Notes under the pieces: generated by a model
Databases searched by the model: none
Seen by the model: only the letters and a program-made list of their open reading frames with translations
Told to the model about the DNA's origin: nothing
Translations under genes and position numbers: made by a program
Assembly (NCBI RefSeq): GCF_012847335.1
Contig: NZ_JABBDX010000004.1
Span: 1 to 64,000 of the forward strand
Length of the DNA stretch: 64,000 bases
Origin: Psychrobacter sp. MF31
GTDB taxonomy: Bacteria; Pseudomonadota; Gammaproteobacteria; Pseudomonadales; Moraxellaceae
Reading direction: 5' to 3'
In this document: positions 1-9,563 of the stretch, one piece after another
Numbering within the stretch: the first letter of the stretch is position 1
How the letters are laid out: the number at the start of each line of letters is the position of its first letter

Positions 1-99
1 CATGACCTCTCGACTGTTTTGAGTTTGATAGCAGCCATGCTGTGTCATTGTTGATTGCAATTGTTCCCAAAGCGTATCTGTTAGGGCTGTTCTCGCCAT
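1..99 (-). CDS. IS5-family transposase, N-terminal 33 codons only
   Basis: Read on the minus strand from ATG at 97-99, the frame starts MARTALTDTLWEQL and continues TMTQHGCYQ to the window edge without a stop. The start resembles the N-terminal domain of IS5-type (DDE) transposases, which open with a short M-A-R-x-A-L-T-D helix. In-frame ATGs also exist at 115-117, 118-120 and 124-126, and none has a clear ribosome binding site, so the start is uncertain. The catalytic DDE residues would lie outside the window, so activity cannot be judged. Confidence 0.65.
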   Translation of the reverse strand, partial: MARTALTDTLWEQLQSTMTQHGCYQTQNSREVM

Positions 100-178
100 G
101 ACTCGTATTTCTCGCATCATATCCATAGATGCAGTATTGTAGCTATTATTTATGGCTTATCCAATTGAAGACACGACC
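1..178 (-). mobile_element. Terminal part of an IS5-like insertion sequence, cut by the window edge
   Basis: A transposase N-terminus reads leftwards off the window, and outside it lies a terminus. Read inward from the TA at 179-180 it begins GGTCGTGTCTTCAATTGG. This resembles the ends of the fold-back element at 29485-29654 and the solo end at 11937-11960, which begin GGGC.TG.CCTCA.TT. A TA next to the end fits the TA target duplication of one IS5 subgroup. The other end and the second TA lie outside the window, so element length and intactness are unknown. Confidence 0.7.
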
Positions 179-200
179 TAAAAGCTAAGATGTTTAATTT

Positions 201-983
201 ATGAAATTTTTCAAACCTTTACCTTTAATAGCACCTCTACCAGACGGAACTAAGATACATTTACCTAAAGAGTGGTTCGAAAATAATGATGAGCGAGGTA
301 TTATTGCAAGATTACTAATAGATAAACGTTATTTCGGCTCATGCTATAGAAAATTAAACCCCTTATTTTTTGAAAATAATTTTTACAAGGGCGTTGTTGT
401 CAGTATGCTAGTTGATTCTTACAAAGTCCATCCAGAATTAAAACGCCCTGGGGACGTTGACGTTCTAATTATACCTTACACTAAAGATAGTTTAGTGTTC
501 TCAGAAACCATGGCAATTGAAGCTAAAGTATTAAGATCCGCTTATACAAACCAAAATAAATCTCCTAATCAGTTTGGTTTTTCCCAAGCTGAAGGGCTTT
601 GGAATATAGGTTTTCCTTATGTAGCGGTTGCGCATTTTATTGTCTCTGATCTAAGTCCAACTCACCAATGGAGAAAAATATTACAAGGCACTGTTGGAAA
701 AAATGATACTATCAATAATTTAAAAGAAGTATACTTCGATGATTTACCTTTAATTTTAATGGCGCGAACTTTAGGAAGGTTGAGCAAAAGCTCTAAGAAC
801 CAAAACTTTGGACTACTAAGTAGTTATTTAGGTAATATAAAAGATAAATCAATGTTTTTTCCTGACGGAACAAGGTGTATTAAAAACCCTTTAAATAATG
901 AGGATTTAATAAAAGGATTAATCAAATACTATTCAGAAAATTATAAATGTTTTCTTAATATTCCTAAAAATCCTCCAAATTAA
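201..983 (+). CDS. PD-(D/E)XK nuclease-like protein of unknown role
   Basis: A 260-residue soluble protein with no signal peptide or membrane segment. Its centre carries a pattern typical of the PD-(D/E)XK phosphodiesterase fold: acidic residues in PGDVDVLI (about 83-90), then a hydrophobic strand and IEAK (about 106-109), then a helix with SQAEG (about 128-132). These give the D...ExK...Q set. The family includes restriction, repair and defence nucleases, but the substrate cannot be inferred. The gene is visibly more AT-rich than its neighbours, begins 20 bp after the IS-adjacent TA and has a weak ribosome binding site. It looks acquired. No methyltransferase or partner is visible; one could lie beyond the left edge. 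Active-site assignment is from reading the motif only. Confidence 0.6.
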   Translation: MKFFKPLPLIAPLPDGTKIHLPKEWFENNDERGIIARLLIDKRYFGSCYRKLNPLFFENNFYKGVVVSMLVDSYKVHPELKRPGDVDVLIIPYTKDSLVFSETMAIEAKVLRSAYTNQNKSPNQFGFSQAEGLWNIGFPYVAVAHFIVSDLSPTHQWRKILQGTVGKNDTINNLKEVYFDDLPLILMARTLGRLSKSSKNQNFGLLSSYLGNIKDKSMFFPDGTRCIKNPLNNEDLIKGLIKYYSENYKCFLNIPKNPPN

Positions 984-1004
984 TCTATAACCTAAACCTC
1001 AAAC

Positions 1005-1036
1005 AAAAAAGGCAAGCCCGCGCTCGCCTTTTTTTA
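1005..1036. terminator. Bidirectional intrinsic terminator between the nuclease-like gene and purL
   Basis: A run of A, a GC-rich hairpin (GGCaAGC / GCTcGCC with one mismatch and a CCGC loop), and a run of seven T. The A and T runs on both sides let it serve the rightward gene ending at 983 and the leftward purL ending at 1063. Confidence 0.75.
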
Positions 1037-1062
1037 TTGCTAAATCTTTTAACGATTAAACT

Positions 1063-4000
1063 TTATCGCAACCACGCTCTGGCATTGCGGAACATCCGCA
1101 TCCAAGCGCCGTCGCCGTCCCACTCAGTGGGTTTCCAACTGTGGTTATAAGCGCGAAGGTTGCGCTCAGGGTGCGGCATCATGATGGTCACGCGACCATC
1201 AGTGCTACAGATGCCGGTCACGCCGCCCACCGAGCCGTTGGGGTTGAGCGGATAGGTTTCGGTAGGCGCGCCTTGGCTATCAACATAGCGCATGGCAAGC
1301 TGACCGTGACGCGCCATGCCGTCGACGTCAACGGCATTTAGCGTGGCAAAACCTTCACCGTGGGCAACGGCAATCGGCAAGATGCTGTCTTGCATACCTT
1401 TAAACAAGACCGATTTGGTGCGCTCAATCTTAACGTTGACGGTTCGCGCTTCAAAGCGACCCGATTTGTTGGCGATAAAGCGCGGGAAGTTGTCCGCCCC
1501 CGGAATGAGGTCTTTTAATTGCGCCATCATCTGACAGCCGTTACAAACGCCAAGGGTAAACGTCTCAGGACGGGCAAAAAAGCGCACAAACTGCATGCGT
1601 AGCTCATCGTGGAACAATACCGAATGCGCCCAGCCTGACCCCGCGCCTAGCACGTCGCCGTAGCTAAAGCCGCCACAGGTGACCAAACCGTCAAAGTCGC
1701 GCAAGTCAATTCGGCGGCTTAACAGGTCGCTCATGTGAACATCAAGCGCCTCAAACCCTGCTCGGGTGAATCCTGCGCCCATCTCAAGCTGACCGTTAAC
1801 GCCTTGCTCACGCAAAATGGCGACTTTTGGCTTGCTGTTTCGGCTATTTAAGTACGGCGCTTCAATGGCTTGGTTTAATTCATAATTAGCATGCGCAATT
1901 AAGCCTTGATGCTTATCGTTACTGATTAAATCAAACTCGTCTTGAGCGCAATTTGGATTGTCGCGGCGGCGGGCGATTTGGTAGCTGACTTGGCTCCAAG
2001 CTTCTTGGATAGCGCGGCGCTCAAAGCGCAAGGTGTTGTCGCCGGATAAGCTTGGCGATTGGATAATTAGCGCATCTTCGTCACAGCTTTGACCAATTAG
2101 GCTCAGCATATCGCTAACATTGTGTTTTTCTGCCAACGCCATCAAATCATTGACGTTTTCAGGCAACACTTGAATGACCGCGCCAAGCTCTTCGCTGAAC
2201 AGTTGACCGAGTAAATTGTCATCAGTGAGCGCAAGCTTGATGCCCAGACGGCTGGTAAATTGCATCTCGCTAACGCTTGCCAGCATCCCGCCATCGCCAA
2301 TATCGTGATAGGCGCTGATGATGCCTTGCTGATTGGCGGCTTGGATAAAGTTAAAGAAGTGGATTAAATCAGCGCTGTCGTCCAAATCTGGGCAATCATT
2401 GCCAAGTTGGCTTTGCGTTTGCGCCAAAATTGAGCCACCAAGGCGGAATTGACCTTTGGACAAGTCAAGGCGATAAAAGGCGCTGTCGGTTTTTACAAGC
2501 TCAGGGGTCAATGTTTTTTCAACATTGGTTACCGGTGCAAAGGCAGTAATGACAAGGCTCATGGGGGAGACAACCGATTTGTCTTGACCAGCATCGTCCG
2601 TCCAGTTGGCGCGCATTGACAGCGAGTCTTTACCCACCGGAATGGCAATACCAAGCGCGGGGCAAAGCTCCTCACCAACTGCGTGAACAGCATCAAAAAG
2701 CGCAGCATCCTGGACGTCTTCGCCGCAAGCTGCCATCCAATTAGCGGACATGGTGATGTCGGACAATTTGTTAATGCTTGCGCCAGCCATGTTGGTAATC
2801 GCTTCGCCAACGGCAAGTCGCGCTGAGGCTTTTGGATTAATCAGCGCGACAGGGGTGCGCTCGCCAATGCTCATCGCCTCGCCGCTCATGGGCTTACCAT
2901 CAAGGGCAATCAATCCTGACGCGGTCACCGCGCAATCGGCAACCGGAACTTGGTAACGACCCACATACTGGTCACGGACGATCATTCCGGTGATTGAGCG
3001 GTCGCCAATGCTGATTAAAAACGACTTGCTAGCGACGGTTGGGTGACGCAGCACGTCAAATACCGACTCGCGGATATCAACGCTTGCCAAATCAAGCGCC
3101 GGAAGCGTTGTTTCCACGCGCTCAAAGCTGCGCTGCATTTTTGGCGTACCCCCAAGCAAGACTTGCATCGGCATATCAACGGGCTGCTCGCTTAATAAGT
3201 CATCATCAACTTTTAATTGGCGAATGCTCGTAGCCACACCCAAAATCGCATACGGGCAGCGCTCACGAGCACAAATCGCGTCAAACTGCGCTTGGCTTTC
3301 AGGGCGAATGGCAAGAACGTAGCGCTCTTGAGCTTCATTTGACCAAATTGCCATTGGTGACATGCCAGCTTCAAGCGAAGGCACTCGGCGTAAGTTTAAA
3401 TGCGCGCCCATTTCGTGGTCGTTGACCAGCTCTGGCATCGCGTTTGATAAACCACCTGCGCCCACATCGTGGATGGACACGATAGGGTTGCCGTCTTTAC
3501 TGTTATTACTTGCCTCAGTATCATTTCCGGCAAGCGCCCAACAGCGGTCAATCACCTCTTGACAGCGGCGCTCCATCTCGGCGTTATCGCGCTGAACCGA
3601 GGCAAAATCAAGACCTTCGTCCAAGTCGCCGCTATCGACCGAACTTGCAGCGCCGCCGCCTAAGCCGATTTGCATCGCAGGACCGCCAAGAACGATCAGC
3701 AAATCGCCCTCAGAAATGCCATTTTTTTCAATCAAATTGCGCTTGATGTTGCCATAACCACCGGCAAGCATGATGGGCTTATGATAGCCGCGCATTTGAC
3801 TGCCGTCTTGATTTTCTGAGGTATCCAGTTGAAAGCTGCGGAAATAACCGCAAAGATTCGGGCGACCAAATTCATTAGAAAAATTTGCTGAACCTAATGG
3901 GGCATCCAGCATGATTTCAAGACTGGTTGCCATGCGCTCCGGCGTGCCGTAATCTTGGGTAGATACGTTGCCAGATTGTTCCCATTTTTCAGGCAATTCT

Positions 4001-5052
4001 GGAATGTGCAAATGCGACACATGAAAGCCGGTCAATCCTGCTTTTGGCTTACCACCGCGACCAGTTGCGCCTTCATCACGGATCTCGCCGCCGGCTCCCG
4101 TTGCTGCTCCGGCGTACGGTGCGATTGCCGTTGGGTGGTTGTGCGTTTCCACCTTCATCAAAATATCGATATTTTCTTGATGAAAGCCGTAAGTATGTTC
4201 AGAGTTTACGTCCATCGCGTCATTTGGCACCGGATAAAAACGCAAACCCTCAGACCCTGCCATCACCGCTGCGTTGTCTTTATAGGCGGATAAAATCCCT
4301 TCAGGATTTTTTTGATGGGTGTTTTTAATCATTTGGAACAACGATTTTGGCTGAACTTCACCGTCAATCGTCCACTGGGCATTAAAAATCTTATGGCGGC
4401 AATGCTCTGAGTTGGCTTGGGCAAACATCATCAATTCAACGTCGGTTGGATTGCGACCAAGCTCATTCACATAAGCATTGACAAGATAATCGATATCATC
4501 ATTGGATAACGCAAAGCCAAACTCTTTATTTGCCGCCTCAAGCGCCGCGCGACCTTGACCCATCACATCGATATGGTTAAGACTTGCAGGACTTTCATCA
4601 TCAAACAACTGACCGACCGACTCCAACTCATAAACCAAGCTTTGCGTCATTTTATCGAATAAAAGTTCTTCTGCCGCTTTTGGTAACTTGGCTAAAGCAT
4701 CACCGTCAAAGCCAAGCGTGAACACAATCACCCGCTCAATGCGCTCGATATTGATGTCACAATTGTTAAAAATGTCGGTGGCTTTACTTGCCCAAGGGGA
4801 AATCGTCCCAAATCGTGGCGACACCACCACTTGCCGCTCAGTGGCTTCGGCTTTTTCAAGCGCGATGTCAGCGGTGACGCCGAGCAAATCCAGCGCCTTT
4901 TGATAAGCGTCCTCATTTAAGGATTGCGATAATACAAAAACTTGTTGCGATTTGATGGAGGTGATCGTAAGGTTGGTTTTTTGCTCAAACTGAGAAAGGA
5001 GTTGCTGCGTCTGAAAATCGGTTAAAAACGGCTTTCCGGCGATGATCATCAT
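1063..5052 (-). CDS. purL: Phosphoribosylformylglycinamidine synthase (FGAM synthase, large single-chain type)
   Basis: Cytosolic enzyme of de novo purine synthesis. It uses ATP and glutamine to turn FGAR into FGAM. At 1329 residues it is slightly longer than the roughly 1295-residue enterobacterial form. Order of parts: PurS-like N-terminus (1 to about 150), a linker and the synthetase core with NSEHCRHK (about 215) and [15 protein letters not shown] (about 303), then a C-terminal class I glutamine amidotransferase domain from about 1065, with the nucleophile in GVCNGCQMM and the His-Glu pair in MPHPERN. All key motifs look intact. The start has two adjacent ATGs and no strong ribosome binding site. 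It is a single-gene unit; purC lies far away at 52.4 kb. Confidence 0.97.
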   Translation of the reverse strand: MMIIAGKPFLTDFQTQQLLSQFEQKTNLTITSIKSQQVFVLSQSLNEDAYQKALDLLGVTADIALEKAEATERQVVVSPRFGTISPWASKATDIFNNCDINIERIERVIVFTLGFDGDALAKLPKAAEELLFDKMTQSLVYELESVGQLFDDESPASLNHIDVMGQGRAALEAANKEFGFALSNDDIDYLVNAYVNELGRNPTDVELMMFAQANSEHCRHKIFNAQWTIDGEVQPKSLFQMIKNTHQKNPEGILSAYKDNAAVMAGSEGLRFYPVPNDAMDVNSEHTYGFHQENIDILMKVETHNHPTAIAPYAGAATGAGGEIRDEGATGRGGKPKAGLTGFHVSHLHIPELPEKWEQSGNVSTQDYGTPERMATSLEIMLDAPLGSANFSNEFGRPNLCGYFRSFQLDTSENQDGSQMRGYHKPIMLAGGYGNIKRNLIEKNGISEGDLLIVLGGPAMQIGLGGGAASSVDSGDLDEGLDFASVQRDNAEMERRCQEVIDRCWALAGNDTEASNNSKDGNPIVSIHDVGAGGLSNAMPELVNDHEMGAHLNLRRVPSLEAGMSPMAIWSNEAQERYVLAIRPESQAQFDAICARERCPYAILGVATSIRQLKVDDDLLSEQPVDMPMQVLLGGTPKMQRSFERVETTLPALDLASVDIRESVFDVLRHPTVASKSFLISIGDRSITGMIVRDQYVGRYQVPVADCAVTASGLIALDGKPMSGEAMSIGERTPVALINPKASARLAVGEAITNMAGASINKLSDITMSANWMAACGEDVQDAALFDAVHAVGEELCPALGIAIPVGKDSLSMRANWTDDAGQDKSVVSPMSLVITAFAPVTNVEKTLTPELVKTDSAFYRLDLSKGQFRLGGSILAQTQSQLGNDCPDLDDSADLIHFFNFIQAANQQGIISAYHDIGDGGMLASVSEMQFTSRLGIKLALTDDNLLGQLFSEELGAVIQVLPENVNDLMALAEKHNVSDMLSLIGQSCDEDALIIQSPSLSGDNTLRFERRAIQEAWSQVSYQIARRRDNPNCAQDEFDLISNDKHQGLIAHANYELNQAIEAPYLNSRNSKPKVAILREQGVNGQLEMGAGFTRAGFEALDVHMSDLLSRRIDLRDFDGLVTCGGFSYGDVLGAGSGWAHSVLFHDELRMQFVRFFARPETFTLGVCNGCQMMAQLKDLIPGADNFPRFIANKSGRFEARTVNVKIERTKSVLFKGMQDSILPIAVAHGEGFATLNAVDVDGMARHGQLAMRYVDSQGAPTETYPLNPNGSVGGVTGICSTDGRVTIMMPHPERNLRAYNHSWKPTEWDGDGAWMRMFRNARAWLR

Positions 5053-5385
5053 AAAGCGTAATCCGTAACAAAGGCATCAGTGCCATGCAAAGTAAATAGT
5101 TTGCGCATTATACCAAGAAGCCTTGCAATTATCAGGAGTAAAGGTCAATTTAGCCCGCTTTTTTCCAAATCGGTAAGTTACGCAACTCTGCTAAACCTTA
5201 CAAACGCTCACACCCCATTACCGGCAACCTATATAAAAAATTATCCAAAACCAAGTATTCTAGTTTCAGCTGCAAGGCTACCTTTGATTGCCAAATTTTT
5301 AATGTATTTAGTGATTATATTGGCAATCGTTAAGCTTGATTAACTTTTCCATCATAACAACAATGCTTCATCAAGGAGTTCTGTA
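5053..5385. other. Intergenic region between divergent purL and the split-barrel gene
   Basis: 333 bases. The purL-side promoter candidate is listed separately. An 87-codon frame at 5080-5343 has no ribosome binding site and no protein-like composition, so I do not call it. I see no repeat or RNA gene here. Confidence 0.5.
5107..5115 (-). promoter_or_regulatory. Candidate extended -10 promoter of purL
   Basis: On the minus strand the sequence reads TGGTATAAT, an extended -10 (TGnTATAAT), about 55 nt upstream of the purL start. The -35 position is weak, as expected for extended -10 promoters. No PurR-type operator was recognised. Confidence 0.5.
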
Positions 5386-5907
5386 ATGAGTCAAGACGAT
5401 AAGAAAAACCAAGGCGACCAACAAAAACAGCTTGAGCAAATCAATACCATTATTAAAGATGTCAAATTCGCCATGATGAGCACCGTTAATAAAAAAGGTG
5501 ACATTCATGCTTGGCCAATGACCACCACCGAAACTGACATCAATAACAAAGAGATTTGGTTCATTGGTGATAAAACCTCACCTGTCGTCCAAGACTTAGC
5601 CGAAAACTCTCATGTCGGATTGACCTACGCCTCAAAAGATGAAAAAGATTACGTATCCCTAAGCGCTCGCGCTGAACTGGTCGATGACAAATTAAAACTT
5701 GATGAGCTTTGGTCACCAATGGACAGCGCCTTTTTTGAGCACGGCAAAGACGACGAAAAAGTTCAGCTCATTAAAGTTATCCCCCACGGCGCTGAATGTT
5801 GGATGAGCGGCAATTCAGTAATCAATATGTTTAAAATGACTGCCGCCGCTGTCCAAGATGGCAAAACTGCAGAAGATATCGGCGAAACCTTTAAAATCTC
5901 ACTATAA
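5386..5907 (+). CDS. Pyridoxamine 5'-phosphate oxidase-like FMN-binding split-barrel protein (general stress protein 26 type)
   Basis: 173 residues, soluble, with a very hydrophilic Lys/Gln-rich N-terminal tail (1-15). The split-barrel core is recognisable from FAMMSTVNKKGDIHAWPM (about 28-45), then EIWFIGDKTSP and the YVSLSARAEL strand. The family resembles B. subtilis GSP26 (YdaG), which binds flavin and is induced by stress. It is not PdxH, because it is shorter and lacks the PdxH C-terminal signature. A good AAGGAG site precedes the ATG. It stands alone, and an AT-rich stretch follows. Confidence 0.8.
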   Translation: MSQDDKKNQGDQQKQLEQINTIIKDVKFAMMSTVNKKGDIHAWPMTTTETDINNKEIWFIGDKTSPVVQDLAENSHVGLTYASKDEKDYVSLSARAELVDDKLKLDELWSPMDSAFFEHGKDDEKVQLIKVIPHGAECWMSGNSVINMFKMTAAAVQDGKTAEDIGETFKISL

Positions 5908-5929
5908 AGGTTGAACTGCAAAAAACACA

Positions 5930-6125
5930 ATCTGGCGATTGGATAACTATAATAATTAATAATTTTTTGGAACATCATAATAACGATAAGAAATTTTGAA
6001 AATAACTATAATTTGATAATATTAAACTATAAAAATAATAATAACTTTATAAAAAAATAATGACGTTGTAAAAAATAAAAATAATAACTCATAACAATAA
6101 AAAATAATAATGATGTCCAATCGCC
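5930..6125. other. Very AT-rich, low-complexity intergenic stretch
   Basis: About 190 bases built almost only of A and T with many AATAATAA-like runs. There is no reading frame of note. It ends at the terminator at 6126-6166. It may hold an UP-element or promoter, but no clear -35/-10 pair stands out. Confidence 0.5.
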
Positions 6126-6166
6126 AAAAAAAATGCCAGTAATTTACGTTACTGGCATTTTTTAAT
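6126..6166. terminator. Bidirectional terminator, perfect 12-bp stem
   Basis: Stem AAATGCCAGTAA (6131-6142) pairs perfectly with 6149-6160 around a six-base loop. An A run before and a T run after allow termination in both directions. It serves pgsA on the minus strand and possibly the stress-protein gene on the plus strand. Confidence 0.9.
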
Positions 6167-6178
6167 TGATAGCTTTTA

Positions 6179-6847
6179 CTAACCACTTTGCTTTAAATAG
6201 GGCCAAGCCGCTTTCAAATAAATAAACATTGACCAAAGCGTGAGCACCACCGCCGCCACCATCAAACCATAACCAATCAGCTCAAGCGATTCCCAATTGA
6301 GCAGCAGCACGGTAATCGCAATCATTTGAAAGGTTGTTTTAAGCTTGCCAACATACGATACCGCAACGCTAGTACGAGCGCCAAGTTCCGCCATCCATTC
6401 ACGAAGCGCCGACACGGCAATTTCACGCGAGATAATCACAATGGCGGCAATTGCCATAATAATGTTCGAGTGCCATTGAACCAAAATAATCAGCGCCGCT
6501 GCCACCATCAATTTGTCCGCAACAGGGTCTAAAAAGCGCCCAAATGCGGAGCTGACGTTCAGCTTTCGGGCAAAATAACCATCGAGCCAATCAGTGATTG
6601 CCGCCAAAATGAATACGGCGGTCAATAACAAATGGCGCAGCAAACTGTCGCTAAATTCGCTCATACCAACTCGAGCAATGACATTGTCCGAAATAGCAGG
6701 AACGTTAATCCCAAGCGCTGGCGGCCAATAGGCGATCGCGACAAACAGTGGAATCATCACAATCCGCGCGATGGTCAGATTGTTCGGCAAATTAAAAATA
6801 CTTGAGTCTTGCTGAGCATCCTCAGACAAGCGTGAGCTTTCGGTCAT
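6179..6847 (-). CDS. pgsA: CDP-diacylglycerol--glycerol-3-phosphate 3-phosphatidyltransferase
   Basis: Inner-membrane enzyme of phosphatidylglycerol synthesis. It transfers the phosphatidyl group from CDP-diacylglycerol to sn-glycerol 3-phosphate. The 222-residue protein carries the CDP-alcohol phosphotransferase signature D-x2-DG-x2-AR-x8-G-x3-D-x3-D at about residues 86-112 (DWLDGYFARK ... GRFLDPVADK). Several hydrophobic segments surround it. The N-terminal 18 residues are a polar extension, longer than in the E. coli protein (about 182 residues). The gene is transcribed alone. An 18-bp palindrome with TGGCAT/ATGCCA arms lies at 6898-6915, about 50 bp upstream. Confidence 0.93.
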   Translation of the reverse strand: MTESSRLSEDAQQDSSIFNLPNNLTIARIVMIPLFVAIAYWPPALGINVPAISDNVIARVGMSEFSDSLLRHLLLTAVFILAAITDWLDGYFARKLNVSSAFGRFLDPVADKLMVAAALIILVQWHSNIIMAIAAIVIISREIAVSALREWMAELGARTSVAVSYVGKLKTTFQMIAITVLLLNWESLELIGYGLMVAAVVLTLWSMFIYLKAAWPYLKQSG

Positions 6848-6897
6848 GGCAAACCCAGTTTTAAGAATGACGGAAGCTTAGTAGCTTAGCACTTTTA

Positions 6898-6915
6898 TGG
6901 CATAACGTCATGCCA
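6898..6915. promoter_or_regulatory. Short inverted repeat upstream of pgsA
   Basis: TGGCAT, six bases, ATGCCA. It is the size of a regulator site or a small hairpin and sits 51-68 bp before the pgsA start. No regulator family is recognised. Chance occurrence is possible. Confidence 0.3.
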
Positions 6916-7078
6916 ACCTTGGTAAGATTACGCGCAAGTTAAGGGGTCAAAAACCTAAATTGAGAATGAAAAGGGTAATGAGAACTTAATCGTAAGTAGT
7001 TGTAAATACGCTAGTAATTGCCCCAAAATTTAGCTATTCTTAAATCAAGAACAGTTGTACACTGATAATTGTAAGCGT

Positions 7079-7210
7079 ATGTTAGAGGAGATTGAAAACC
7101 AAGCTAAAGACGGCATTGATAACTTAAGACGACTGATAACATAATAAATACTAATAACAATAACGCCATTCGTTTTTCCTCAGCCCACAGCTCCTCCTCT
7201 GTGGGCTTTT
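7079..7210 (+). ncRNA. Candidate small transcript (sRNA or 21-codon ORF) ending at a strong terminator
   Basis: In the 473-base gap between pgsA and acs, a rightward intrinsic terminator (7182-7213) has no annotated gene feeding it, since both neighbours are on the minus strand. Upstream lies a 21-codon frame at 7079-7144 (MLEEIENQAKDGIDNLRRLIT), helix-like in composition but without a good ribosome binding site. Either a small RNA or a very small protein would explain the terminator. No clear promoter was recognised. The rest of the gap shows nothing else I can name. Confidence 0.35.
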
Positions 7211-7213
7211 TTT
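7182..7213 (+). terminator. Intrinsic terminator, rightward
   Basis: Perfect 9-bp stem AGCCCACAG (7182-7190) with 7199-7207, loop CTCCTCCT, followed by seven T. It is orientated for plus-strand transcription although both flanking genes run leftward. Confidence 0.8.
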
Positions 7214-7268
7214 ATGCTCTTATAATAAGCTTTGGTTTTGACTGCCAATTGAATACTTTTCTTATAAT

Positions 7269-7310
7269 TAAAAAAACAAGCACCACCTTTTCAGCAGTGC
7301 TTGCTTTTAT
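7269..7310 (-). terminator. acs terminator
   Basis: Read on the minus strand, CAAGCAC and GTGCTTG (7277-7283 with 7297-7303) form a stem followed by a run of T. It lies directly downstream of the acs stop codon. Confidence 0.75.
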
Positions 7311-7320
7311 TTTATGAAAG

Positions 7321-9288
7321 TTAACGGCAAGCTTTACGTTCCGCCTTTACTGCTTCAATTAACTTGTTAATCACGGTGCTGTCAGCAAGCGTGGACAAAT
7401 CGCCTAAGCCGACGAATTGACCGGCAGCAAGATTGCGTAAAATCCGGCGCATGATTTTGCCGGAGCGCGTTTTTGGGAGCGCATCGACGATATAAACGGC
7501 ATCAAGATTGGCAATGGGACCGATTTCTGATCTGACGTGACGATTAAGCGCCGCTTTTAGGTGCTCAGATGGAGATTCCCCTGCCTTTAAGATAACAAAC
7601 GCGCAAATGCCCTCGCCGCGAATGTCATGCGGCATGCCAACGACCGCCGCTTCCGCCGTTGCAGGATGAGCGACGATCGCGCTTTCAATCTCAGCGGTGC
7701 CAAGTCTGTGACCTGAAACGTTAAGCACATCATCAACGCGGCCGGTGATCCAGTAGTGACCATCTTCATCGCGCTGAGCGCCGTCGCCGGTGAAATAATA
7801 ACCCGGATAGGCGCTAAAATAAGTCTCAATAAAGCGCTGATGATTGTTATAAATGGTTCGCATTTGTCCTGGCCAGCCGCCCGCAATAGCAAGGTTGCCA
7901 GAAGCAGGACCTTCAAGCGCTACGCCATCGGTATCTATAATTTCAGGTTTGATGCCGTATAGCGGGTTCATAGCGGCGCCGGGTTTAAGCCCTGTTGCTC
8001 CCGGAATCGGTGCCAGTAAAATCCCGCCGGTTTCGGTCTGCCACCACGTATCAACAATCGGACAGCGACCGCCGCCGACCACATGATAGTACCAATCCCA
8101 AGCTTCAGGATTGATCGGCTCACCAACCGTTCCTAGTAAGCGCAAGCTTGAGCGGTTAGACTCGCGAACAAAGGTATCGCCCTCTTTCATCATGGCGCGG
8201 ATGGCAGTGGGCGCGGTATAAAGTACGCTGATACAATGCTTATCAATGATATGCCCCACGCGCGCCCACGTTGGGTATTCAGGAACGCCTTCAAACATCA
8301 CGGTTGTGGTGCCATTGGCTAGCGGCGCGTAGGTGACATAAGTATGCCCCGTAACCCAGCCCACATCCGCCGTACACCAATAAATATCGTCGTCTTTAAT
8401 ATCGAACACATCGCGAAACGTTGATAGCGCATAAGTAATATAGCCGCCGGTGGTATGCAACACGCCTTTAGGTTTGCCAGTTGATCCTGAGGTATAAAGT
8501 AAAAACAGCGGGTCTTCAGCGTCCATCACCTCAGGCTCGCACCACTCGCTTTCACTTTCAACCAAGGCATGATACCAAACATCGCGGCGACCGCTCATCG
8601 GAATCGAGCTTCCGGTTCGATGAACGACGATCACTTTTTCAACGCTATCGGTGCCATCCATATCAAGGGCGCGATCTACGTTGACTTTAAGGGGCGTTCG
8701 TTTGCCGCCGCGAATGCCTTCATCGGCGGTGATCACAAGCTTGGACTGGCTATCAATGATGCGATTTCCCAAGCTTTCAGCAGAAAAGCCACCAAAAACT
8801 ACCGAATGAACCGCGCCGATCCGCGCACAAGCCAGCATCGCCACCATGGCTTCAGGAACCATTGGCATATAAAGCGTGACCCGATCGCCTTTTTTGACCC
8901 CAAGCTTGCGCATGGCATTTCCCAATCGGCAAACGTCGCTATGCAATTCTTTAAATGAGATAATTTTGTGCAGTGAGGGGTGATCGCCCTCCCAAATCAG
9001 CGCCGGTTTATACGGATTGGTTTTTAAATGTCGATCAAGGCAATTGACCGAAATGTTCAGCTTGCCATCTTCAAACCACTTGATGCGAAAGTCGTCCAAA
9101 TCATAATTCACGTTACTAATAATGCTAGGCGCTTTAATCCAGTCGATCAATTTTGAGCGCTCTTGCCAAAACGCATCGCGATCCTCATTTGATGCAATCG
9201 ATCGCGCGTAATCTTTGGCATATTGCTCAGCGCTGGTGTTCGCCGCTTGCAAAAAGTCATCGGCAATGGGAAAAATCTTTTGAGTCAT
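7321..9288 (-). CDS. acs: Acetyl-CoA synthetase
   Basis: Activates acetate to acetyl-CoA through acetyl-AMP in the cytosol, feeding acetate into the TCA and glyoxylate cycles. The ANL-family motifs are present in order: [14 protein letters not shown] (about 270), [44 protein letters not shown], and [11 protein letters not shown] near the C-terminus, whose lysine is the usual acetylation switch. Three in-frame ATGs lie at the 5' end (9297, 9294 and 9288). The AAGGA core overlaps the first two, so the third, eight bases downstream of it, is chosen, giving 655 residues. It has its own terminator and faces the flavoprotein gene across a 275-base divergent spacer. Confidence 0.96.
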   Translation of the reverse strand: MTQKIFPIADDFLQAANTSAEQYAKDYARSIASNEDRDAFWQERSKLIDWIKAPSIISNVNYDLDDFRIKWFEDGKLNISVNCLDRHLKTNPYKPALIWEGDHPSLHKIISFKELHSDVCRLGNAMRKLGVKKGDRVTLYMPMVPEAMVAMLACARIGAVHSVVFGGFSAESLGNRIIDSQSKLVITADEGIRGGKRTPLKVNVDRALDMDGTDSVEKVIVVHRTGSSIPMSGRRDVWYHALVESESEWCEPEVMDAEDPLFLLYTSGSTGKPKGVLHTTGGYITYALSTFRDVFDIKDDDIYWCTADVGWVTGHTYVTYAPLANGTTTVMFEGVPEYPTWARVGHIIDKHCISVLYTAPTAIRAMMKEGDTFVRESNRSSLRLLGTVGEPINPEAWDWYYHVVGGGRCPIVDTWWQTETGGILLAPIPGATGLKPGAAMNPLYGIKPEIIDTDGVALEGPASGNLAIAGGWPGQMRTIYNNHQRFIETYFSAYPGYYFTGDGAQRDEDGHYWITGRVDDVLNVSGHRLGTAEIESAIVAHPATAEAAVVGMPHDIRGEGICAFVILKAGESPSEHLKAALNRHVRSEIGPIANLDAVYIVDALPKTRSGKIMRRILRNLAAGQFVGLGDLSTLADSTVINKLIEAVKAERKACR

Positions 9289-9563
9289 GGTCATCATCCT
9301 TAATTATTATTAAAAACTATTATTGATGTTTTTTTACTGATTATTTATTTAAGGCATGAATCAGTTTGACAAATAAGGCGCGGTGATGCAAGACACAATT
9401 GATCAATGACCACAATATAACTAAACCATTGTAAATAAAAAATAAACATCAAATATCTTGGTTAATCGGTTCTAACTTCGCTTGTCACACTAAACTTTTA
9501 GCCTCCCGCTTTGATCCGCGATCTTTTATAATGTTGAGCTTATTTGTAATTTTGGGACTTTCT

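Noticed and set aside
3955-4328. Overlapping plus-strand frames of 94-112 codons inside purL
   Set aside because: Shadows of a GC-richer coding region; purL on the other strand is unambiguous.
5080-5343. 87-codon frame upstream of the split-barrel gene
   Set aside because: No ribosome binding site, no recognisable sequence, and it overlaps the purL promoter region.
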